From an uncultured Robinsoniella sp. (GTDB lineage: Bacteria; Bacillota; Clostridia; Lachnospirales; Lachnospiraceae): a stretch of DNA of 37,682 nucleotides. Below the pieces are notes generated by a model, which saw only the letters and a list, made by a program, of their open reading frames with translations, made no database searches and had not been told where the DNA came from. Location of the stretch: NCBI GenBank assembly GCA_900539655.1, contig UQCR01000069.1, forward strand, positions 1 through 37,682, read 5' to 3'. Each line of letters starts with the position of its first letter. Within the stretch, counting starts at the first letter, position 1. A program made the translations under genes and the position numbers. Below, piece after piece: positions 31,997-37,682 of the stretch.

Positions 31997-33442
31997 TTAT
32001 TCTGCAGCTTCGCTGGCTGCTACTTCAAACATCTCCGCACGATAGTTATCACAGTTTTCGATAAACTGGTCTACCGTACATGTGCCTTCCGCAAACCCCT
32101 GAATATACTGATATACATTGCTGTCAAAATATAATACATCCTTGATGAACATAACTTCCGGTGTCTTCTTGCTGCGTTCCAGCATGTCTGTGGTAGCCGT
32201 AGTTGCGCTTACGCTGTCTACATTTTTGAATGCAGCGGTTACCAGGTCTGTACGTGCTGCGTAATAAGCTTCCAGGTTCTCTTTTTCAGCCAGGAAATTC
32301 AGAAGCTGTTTACACTCGTCAATATTGTCGCTGTTTTTATTGATGAATTTGGAAACTCCGCCGCCATTAGACACTCCGGTCTGATTATCCAGTAACGGAA
32401 CCGGGAACATTCCCCATTCATCTGTGCTTCCGTTTGCCGCCAGCTCTGCAGCATATGCGGAATAAGTAAACATCATTGCTGTTTCACGGTTTTGTAAAGA
32501 AGGATAACTTCCGAAGAAATCTTCTGACTGTCCGTCGTTGGTATAGTATTTAGGCTGTCCGCCGTCTTTTGCGGAAATCAACTGATTGATTTGCTCCAGA
32601 CCCTTTTTAAAGCTGGCAATATCTGCGAATTTATTGTCAGGGCTTTCATTCAGGTATGCCGGAAAATCTGCTTTTTCTTCATACATTACAGGCGTCAGCC
32701 CATACACCCAACTCTGTGCATGCCATACACCATTGATACTTTCATAAAGAGGTGTTATATCCTTCTCTTTTATCTGGTCGCAAAGTGCAATAAATCCATC
32801 CCAGGTTGTAGGTACTTCCCACTTATTTTCATCAAACAGGGTCTTGTTATATAAAATCCCTTCATAATCAACACCCCAGGTACTGAATCCGATTACTTTG
32901 TCCTGATAACTGTTTGCCTTTACTGCCCAGTCTTCCATGTCAGCTGCCCAGGTCTCTCCGGTAAGATCTACTGCCACCTCCGGGATACCTGCAGATACCA
33001 TGCTTGAGCCTGCAGAATACATAAACATATCAACTGCATTACTGCCGCCGGACAGTGAGGTACCAAGCAATGTATCATATCCATTATCCGGAGTTACCAG
33101 AACCTTTACTTCAATTCCTGTTTTATCCTGGAATCTCTTGAACAGTTCTCTGTCAACATCTTTTACCCAGTTCTGGGATGCCATCAGCGTAATGGATTTT
33201 CCTGTGCTGTCAGCTGCTGCATCACTGCCTGCTTCACTGGCTGCATCTGTTGCCGCAGAAGCTGTCTCCGTATCTCCTGCTGTACTTCCTGCAGTATCTT
33301 CCGTAGATTTTTCTGCTGTTTCTTTTCCTGTTTCCCCTTTAGTTGCTGCGGTATCTCCTGAACCTCCGCATCCAGCCAGAAGACCCACGCTCATACAGCC
33401 TGCTGCCAGAAGCGCTGTTACTTTTCTTGTTCTTGTTTTCAT
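31997..33442 (-). CDS. Sugar-binding lipoprotein of an ABC importer (family 1)
   Basis: ATG at 33442 follows AAGGAGGAAATATTAATT; the product has 481 residues. The signal peptide ends in LLAGC (Cys25). A roughly 65-residue Ala/Thr/Asp/Glu-rich linker precedes the MalE-like fold (KSITLMASQNWVKDVDRELFKRFQDKTGIEVKV...). It contains the YDTLLGTSLSGGSNAVDMFMY segment and a WGVDYEGILYNKTLF motif typical of extracellular solute-binding proteins. It heads a binding protein-permease-permease-oxidoreductase operon and follows a secreted GH29-like enzyme gene, whose products it may bind. Confidence 0.9.
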   Translation of the reverse strand: MKTRTRKVTALLAAGCMSVGLLAGCGGSGDTAATKGETGKETAEKSTEDTAGSTAGDTETASAATDAASEAGSDAAADSTGKSITLMASQNWVKDVDRELFKRFQDKTGIEVKVLVTPDNGYDTLLGTSLSGGSNAVDMFMYSAGSSMVSAGIPEVAVDLTGETWAADMEDWAVKANSYQDKVIGFSTWGVDYEGILYNKTLFDENKWEVPTTWDGFIALCDQIKEKDITPLYESINGVWHAQSWVYGLTPVMYEEKADFPAYLNESPDNKFADIASFKKGLEQINQLISAKDGGQPKYYTNDGQSEDFFGSYPSLQNRETAMMFTYSAYAAELAANGSTDEWGMFPVPLLDNQTGVSNGGGVSKFINKNSDNIDECKQLLNFLAEKENLEAYYAARTDLVTAAFKNVDSVSATTATTDMLERSKKTPEVMFIKDVLYFDSNVYQYIQGFAEGTCTVDQFIENCDNYRAEMFEVAASEAAE

Positions 33443-33490
33443 AATTAATATTTCCTCCTTCACTTTTTCCTGTTGTTTTGGTATGTCTTT

Positions 33491-33519
33491 ATTCTATCAG
33501 GCAACCTGGTTTAAAGGAA
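33491..33519 (-). promoter_or_regulatory. Probable promoter of the second ABC operon
   Basis: On the minus strand TTCCTT (33519-33514), a 17-base spacer and the extended -10 TGATAGAAT (33499-33491) lie about 50 bases before the binding-protein start. Upstream, TGTATG is repeated at a 9-base interval (33562-33579), a possible activator site. Confidence 0.45.
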
Positions 33520-33584
33520 TACACAGACTTGACATGTATAGGTGGATTTTTTTTACATTAAACATACAGTTCATACATCTGAAA

Positions 33585-33642
33585 CAATGCCCGTCTCCCA
33601 GCAAGTTATATTATGATATATCCTGGCGGAAAACGGGCATTG
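33585..33642 (-). terminator. Hairpin downstream of the GH29-like protein gene
   Basis: CAATGCCCGT (33585-33594) pairs with ACGGGCATTG (33633-33642), with a second inner pairing of CCCAGCA-type bases. Only a weak TTGTTTC follows on the minus strand. It lies 25 bases after the stop and has a counterpart downstream of the next paralogous gene. Confidence 0.55.
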
Positions 33643-33666
33643 CTCAATAGCCTGTTTTAAATTCAG

Positions 33667-36600
33667 TTACTTAATTACAACGCTGCTTTTCTGTCCCCTG
33701 TTCTTAAATATCTTTTTATATGCATTTACTTTTGAATCAGGAACATTAATCTTTGCATTTGCAGATATTCCTTTGAGGGACTTGCTGTATGCATGCGTCA
33801 GTACCTTCGACTTAATATTGATATATTTGAGCTTGCTGTCCCCATAGAATGCCTGCTGTCCGATGGCAGTCACATTTGCACCGATGGTAATCTCCTGCAG
33901 CTTTTTATATCCCTTAAATGACTTCTGCCCGATCTTCGTTACCTTGCACTTGATTCCTTTCAGCGTTACCGTAGACGGCACCGTCACCTTCTTCACATTC
34001 CTGCTGGAAGCTCCTGCTACCAATACAGTTGCTTTACCAGGTGTCGGGTTCGTTACTTTATAACGGAGTCCTTTATAAGTGAGAATCTGTCCCTTTTTCA
34101 GTGCAGGTACTGCAGGTTTTTCCGGCTGGGGTATTTCCGCCGGTTTTAATTCCAGTCCTGTTGCTGCAGCCATTAACTTCGAGGCTGCCTGGTCGATCTG
34201 ATCCTGGTCTGCTTTTGCGTTGTTCAAGACAGAAGCTGCCAAAGTAACCGCCTCTTTCAGCGCTTTTGCACTGGCATCCGTATATTTCCCGGTATCCAGT
34301 CCCGCATACGCATCATAGAGTACCTTCAACATGGACATATCCGGTTTGATGATAGGTTCTTCCGGTTTCGCCGGCTCTTCCGTTAATTCTGCCGCTGCCT
34401 TTGCAAGCGCTGCCGCTGCCCCGTCAACCGCTGCCTGGTCTGCTTCTTCGTTTTTCAGTACTTCCTCTGCATGATGCAGTGCTGCAAGAAGAGCATCTGC
34501 TGTTTCTTTTGTATATTTTGTGGTGTCAACTTCTGCATAGGCATTGTACAGCATGTTCAGTACGGAGAAATCCACCTTTATTTCCGGTTCTTCCGGGTCT
34601 GCCGGCTGTACGGCAAGTGCCGATGCCGCGGACAAAAGATTTGCTACTGCACTGTCTACCGCTTCCTGGGAAGCATCTTCTTTTTTAATGATGTTATCTA
34701 ATGCATCCAATGCTTTTGTAAATACTGCTGCACTGGCCTCTGTATAACCGGACAGATTCAGTTCCTTATAAGCATTATACAGAGCTTTTGCCAGTGATTT
34801 GTCCGTCTCCGGTTCTGGTTCTGTGACGATTTTTTCTAATCCTGCAAGCGCTACCAGCAGTCCGGATTCGGCTTCTGCCGCTTCTGTCTTAGTGGCATTG
34901 TCTTTTTCCAGAACAGTGGCTGCATGCTCCATCGCCGTATTCAATACGGCTGCGCTGTCTTCTGTATAATTGCTCAGATCCATCTTGGAAATGGCATTGT
35001 ATAAGGATTTCAGCTGTGTTAAGTCAGCCTGATCATCATCTTTGCCCCTGATTGCTTCTTTCAGCGTAACAAGCTGCTTATATTGATCCGGGTCTAAATG
35101 TCCAAATATATTTACTTTGGTATCAAATCCCATGGCATATTGGTTTTCTGCTCCATTTTTAACTGCTTCTATCATAAATTCTTCTGTTCTTGAAGTACCA
35201 CTGCAGCCCCATCCGGCTGACCAGTTATTCCGGTTGCCAATCGGACCAAACATAAAGTTTTGACAGTCTGTACTGTCCTTTGCCCAGCGTCCTTTTACAG
35301 GAAATGTATCCAGTCCCTGGGATTCTCCTGCCGTGTAATCCTGATAAGGATTGCTTTTGTTAAACGCCCAGTTTATATTCAGACCCTGGTTAAAAGTTAC
35401 AATACTATATGGATTTCCAGCTTTAGCAGCATTGGCTAAGGTAGAAAGATTGTATTCCAGGCTCATATCCATTTGGCTCTGCAGTATCCCACTTGGATAA
35501 CAGCCATCGAACCACCAGCCTGAGATCTTGTCCCCATAATGCTGGGACCACCACTCTACCATTTCGGAAAGCACTTTTCTGGATCTCTGGTTAGGAACTC
35601 CATCCGTGCCCGGGGTATAGTCAAATACTTTCTTCGTTACCAGATAATCAGAAAAATATCCATAGCCGTTGGGGGTGCCTGTCTCATCCCTGCTTGCACT
35701 ATGAGGCGGATTTGACGGCAAGTACAGAATCAGGTTAATATCATATTTTTCCAATGCATCCGCAATACGCATTGGCAGGTCATTTTCCATGGATACTGTC
35801 TTGGGGTTCGCTTCCCCCTCTCCAAGGAGTCCTGCTTCCCTCATGTACTGGTCATATACCATATTCGGTGCACAGTAACTGCCTGAATTCTGTCCTAAGG
35901 TAAGAATTACAAATTTAGCCCCGATATCATGTATCTCTTTGGCGTAAGCTTCGGCATCAAACTGTCCTACAAATTCATCCCAAGTCATGGTGCTTCGGTC
36001 CCATTTTTCTTCAGGACTGGAATAAACATGGGAAAGATTAAAGTAATTGGATAAGAAGTGATGGGACACACCGTACCCGGATTCATACATCCAGTCTGTA
36101 AGCGGGTTGCCTTCTGTTGCCTGTACCGGCGCTTCAGTTGGCGCACTCATTCTGGGTTCTCCCACATTGCCGTAGCAGTCGGCAGGAGTCACCTCACACT
36201 TCAGATATTTTCCTTCATAAGCATCCAGCAAAATTACAGTACGTGTACGGATTCCCTGTATAGGGGTATATTCCCCATCTAGTGTATCGGATGAATACCA
36301 CTGGTATTTTGTGTCCCCTTCAGAATCTCCGTCAGGATCATGAAAGTCATAACTTACCTCAAGCATTCCCTTTACATGGGGTTCACTTCCCAGTTTCTGA
36401 GAGCGGTTAAGCACTCCGTGGGTAACTGCTTCCGGAACCTGGTTGTTACCAGCAGATGGTACGGTTAATTCACCGGACAACACGTCATCCTGATATGTTA
36501 CACTTATGGAAAATATTTTATCACCCTGTGTATAGTTTTCCAGCTCATCAAAAGAAAGTGTTACCTGTTGTGTGTCGCTGTTATATTCGCAGCTGTTTAT

Positions 36601-37494
36601 TTTGTTGAACAGATACTTGTTCCCATCTTTAAATTCTACATTAAAATCAGAAATCTCCGGTGGTGACTGAGGTACTTTATCCAGTTTCAATACCAGTCTT
36701 CCGTTACTGATTTCTTCCAGAAGAAACCCGTTGCGGCATGACTCATAAATCTCAGTTACTTCCGCCTGATCCAAAGCAGTATCATACAGGCGAAGATCGT
36801 CCATTAGACCGCGATATGCATGCTGGGCATATGGTACTCCGGATTTATTGCAGTCTCTTCCCACATACATATTTTTACTGTTTTCTGCAAATGGTTCTTG
36901 TGTCAATCCTCCCTGGGACTGAGATAATTCACCATTGATATAGATATTTACTTCTCCGCCTGAGCGAATTACAGCAATATGGTTCCACCTTCCCTGAGGT
37001 GCATCCGCAGGACTGGTGATCGCCTGATAATCTGTATTTCCATTGCCCGATTTAAAAGAAACCTCGTGTATGACGGTTCCGTTTTTCAGCATGATTCCCA
37101 GCTGGTCATCGATAACACCGCTGTAGCTGCGGGATACAAATGTCTGGCCGTCTGTTGCTCCTGAATCCTGGCGGATCCATCCCATCAGAGTATAATCTTT
37201 TTCCGGCTGAAAGCTGGTTCCCAGATCGATGTATGTATCTCCGTCAAACCGCAGGGCACTTTCCCCCTCTTTTCCCTTTTCCAGCCGCGGATTACCCGTT
37301 ACTTCCACTGTCTCACCATTGGAAAGATTGGTCAGACTGTTGCCGTCCAGGGCTTCCATATCAAACTGAACCAATGGCGTCTTAGCTGCCGGTTCCCCCT
37401 CCTGCGCACTGGCCTTCTCCATGGGAACCGCGGTAAATGCCATAGCTGCTGCAATGGTAAGCGATATAATCTTTTTCATCCTTTTTTGTTTCAC
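33667..37494 (-). CDS. Secreted LamG / GH29-like / FIVAR / BspA-like multidomain protein, 1275 aa
   Basis: GTG at 37494 stands 8 bases after GGAGG. Order of parts: signal peptide (about 1-30); LamG-like jelly roll (about 40-255, ALRFDGDTYIDLG, WNHIAVIRSGGEVNIYING, GLMDDLRLYDTAL); Ig-like domains to about 460; a TIM-barrel-like domain about 470-815, with FDAEAYAKEIHDIGAKFVILT and WWFDGCYP, resembling GH29 alpha-L-fucosidases and their nucleophile Asp; four FIVAR repeats (about 819-1128); and a C-terminal BspA-like leucine-rich part (GYKKLQEITIGANVTAIG...) ending VVIK. It is probably a cell-surface glycosidase acting on host or plant glycans. The GH29 link is by motif and not certain. It has no LPxTG. 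Its last residues are repeated in the cut-off gene at the window edge. Confidence 0.75.
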   Translation of the reverse strand: MKQKRMKKIISLTIAAAMAFTAVPMEKASAQEGEPAAKTPLVQFDMEALDGNSLTNLSNGETVEVTGNPRLEKGKEGESALRFDGDTYIDLGTSFQPEKDYTLMGWIRQDSGATDGQTFVSRSYSGVIDDQLGIMLKNGTVIHEVSFKSGNGNTDYQAITSPADAPQGRWNHIAVIRSGGEVNIYINGELSQSQGGLTQEPFAENSKNMYVGRDCNKSGVPYAQHAYRGLMDDLRLYDTALDQAEVTEIYESCRNGFLLEEISNGRLVLKLDKVPQSPPEISDFNVEFKDGNKYLFNKINSCEYNSDTQQVTLSFDELENYTQGDKIFSISVTYQDDVLSGELTVPSAGNNQVPEAVTHGVLNRSQKLGSEPHVKGMLEVSYDFHDPDGDSEGDTKYQWYSSDTLDGEYTPIQGIRTRTVILLDAYEGKYLKCEVTPADCYGNVGEPRMSAPTEAPVQATEGNPLTDWMYESGYGVSHHFLSNYFNLSHVYSSPEEKWDRSTMTWDEFVGQFDAEAYAKEIHDIGAKFVILTLGQNSGSYCAPNMVYDQYMREAGLLGEGEANPKTVSMENDLPMRIADALEKYDINLILYLPSNPPHSASRDETGTPNGYGYFSDYLVTKKVFDYTPGTDGVPNQRSRKVLSEMVEWWSQHYGDKISGWWFDGCYPSGILQSQMDMSLEYNLSTLANAAKAGNPYSIVTFNQGLNINWAFNKSNPYQDYTAGESQGLDTFPVKGRWAKDSTDCQNFMFGPIGNRNNWSAGWGCSGTSRTEEFMIEAVKNGAENQYAMGFDTKVNIFGHLDPDQYKQLVTLKEAIRGKDDDQADLTQLKSLYNAISKMDLSNYTEDSAAVLNTAMEHAATVLEKDNATKTEAAEAESGLLVALAGLEKIVTEPEPETDKSLAKALYNAYKELNLSGYTEASAAVFTKALDALDNIIKKEDASQEAVDSAVANLLSAASALAVQPADPEEPEIKVDFSVLNMLYNAYAEVDTTKYTKETADALLAALHHAEEVLKNEEADQAAVDGAAAALAKAAAELTEEPAKPEEPIIKPDMSMLKVLYDAYAGLDTGKYTDASAKALKEAVTLAASVLNNAKADQDQIDQAASKLMAAATGLELKPAEIPQPEKPAVPALKKGQILTYKGLRYKVTNPTPGKATVLVAGASSRNVKKVTVPSTVTLKGIKCKVTKIGQKSFKGYKKLQEITIGANVTAIGQQAFYGDSKLKYINIKSKVLTHAYSKSLKGISANAKINVPDSKVNAYKKIFKNRGQKSSVVIK
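34111..35040 (-). repeat. Four FIVAR repeats of about 78 residues
   Basis: Residues 819-1128 of the GH29-like protein contain four units with the pattern LY-AY-LD---YT-ASA-AL--AL--A--VL---A-Q--VD-A---L--A---L. Short Pro/Glu linkers separate them. These helical repeats usually space a catalytic domain from the surface or bind sugars. Confidence 0.8.
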
Positions 37495-37523
37495 GATGCT
37501 TCCTCCTTTTTCCCTTTAAATGT

Positions 37524-37580
37524 AATGCCCTTTTCCCGGCTATGCAGAAAACAATTTATCGTTGCCAGAAAAAGGGCATT
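37524..37580 (-). terminator. Hairpin downstream of the window-edge gene
   Basis: AATGCCCTTTT (37524-37534) pairs perfectly with AAAAGGGCATT (37570-37580). It is the counterpart of the hairpin at 33585-33642, at the same distance from the stop codon of a gene with nearly the same 3' end. There is no T-tract, so its termination role is unproven. Confidence 0.55.
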
Positions 37581-37605
37581 GCTTAATAGCCTGTTTTAAA
37601 TTTTG

Positions 37606-37682
37606 TTACTTAATTACAACACTGCTCTTCTGTCCCCTGTTCTTAAATATCTTTTTATATGCATTTACTTTTGAATCAGGAA
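37606..37682 (-). CDS. 3' end of a BspA-like paralogue, cut by the window edge
   Basis: TAA at 37608-37606 ends a frame that reads leftward PDSKVNAYKKIFKNRGQKSSVVIK, up to the window edge. Those residues are identical to the C-terminus of the GH29-like protein encoded next to it. At DNA level the two 3' ends differ at only about five positions over roughly 110 bases, including about 30 bases after the stop. The rest of this gene is outside the window. It is likely another large secreted enzyme with the same C-terminal cassette. Confidence 0.85.
   Translation of the reverse strand, partial: PDSKVNAYKKIFKNRGQKSSVVIK

Noticed and set aside
1..37682. tRNA, rRNA, insertion sequences, prophage or integrase genes
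   Set aside because: No cloverleaf, ribosomal RNA segment, transposase, recombinase or phage gene was seen on either strand by eye. A dedicated RNA search could still find small RNAs.

Overview
The window looks like a chromosomal segment of a low-to-moderate GC Gram-positive gut or rumen anaerobe, most likely a Lachnospiraceae-type Clostridia. The evidence is strong AGGAGG ribosome binding sites, frequent TTG and GTG starts, Lpl/Msm-type sugar ABC transporters without their own ATPase, YesM/YesN-type regulators, and very large secreted proteins built from Big_2, Fn3, InlB-like, FIVAR and BspA-like modules. This is a reading of gene content by eye; no database search was run.

Left edge (1-2522, + strand): a structured leader region, then a tight four-gene redox module. 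It encodes a thioredoxin-fold lipoprotein without a CxxC, a 44-residue CxxC membrane microprotein, a polytopic 4Fe-4S protein starting at TTG, and a TlpA-like lipoprotein with an intact CGSC site, also starting at TTG. The genes overlap by 8-14 bases.

All remaining genes (2599-37682) lie on the - strand. Reading from the right edge leftward: the 3' end of a cut-off gene; a 1275-residue secreted LamG/GH29-like/FIVAR/BspA-like protein; a sugar ABC system (lipoprotein binding protein and two permeases) with a Gfo/Idh/MocA oxidoreductase; a YesM-like histidine kinase and an AraC-type response regulator ending at a clear terminator; a membrane-anchored AraC-type regulator with its own terminator; a second, LplABC-like ABC system; two UroD-superfamily proteins with an HSCG metal-site motif; a cytoplasmic (alpha/alpha)6-barrel glycosidase-like protein; a 3250-residue secreted protein with two separate GH141-like beta-helix modules; and two more divergent UroD-superfamily proteins.

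Together, 2.6-37.5 kb reads as a glycan-utilisation locus: huge extracellular enzymes release sugars, two ABC importers take them up, an oxidoreductase and a cytoplasmic glycosidase-like protein process them, and three regulators sense and control the process. The four UroD-like proteins are the unexplained part. None carries the HemE arginine motif, and two carry the H-x-C metal site of corrinoid/thiol methyltransferases. A working hypothesis is that the locus handles an O-methylated or otherwise modified glycan. Non-coding structures worth attention are a 10-bp-phased repeat array, a TGTACA operator-like array upstream of the LplABC operon, a short leader ORF before the kinase, and recurring AATGCCC/GGGCATT hairpins.
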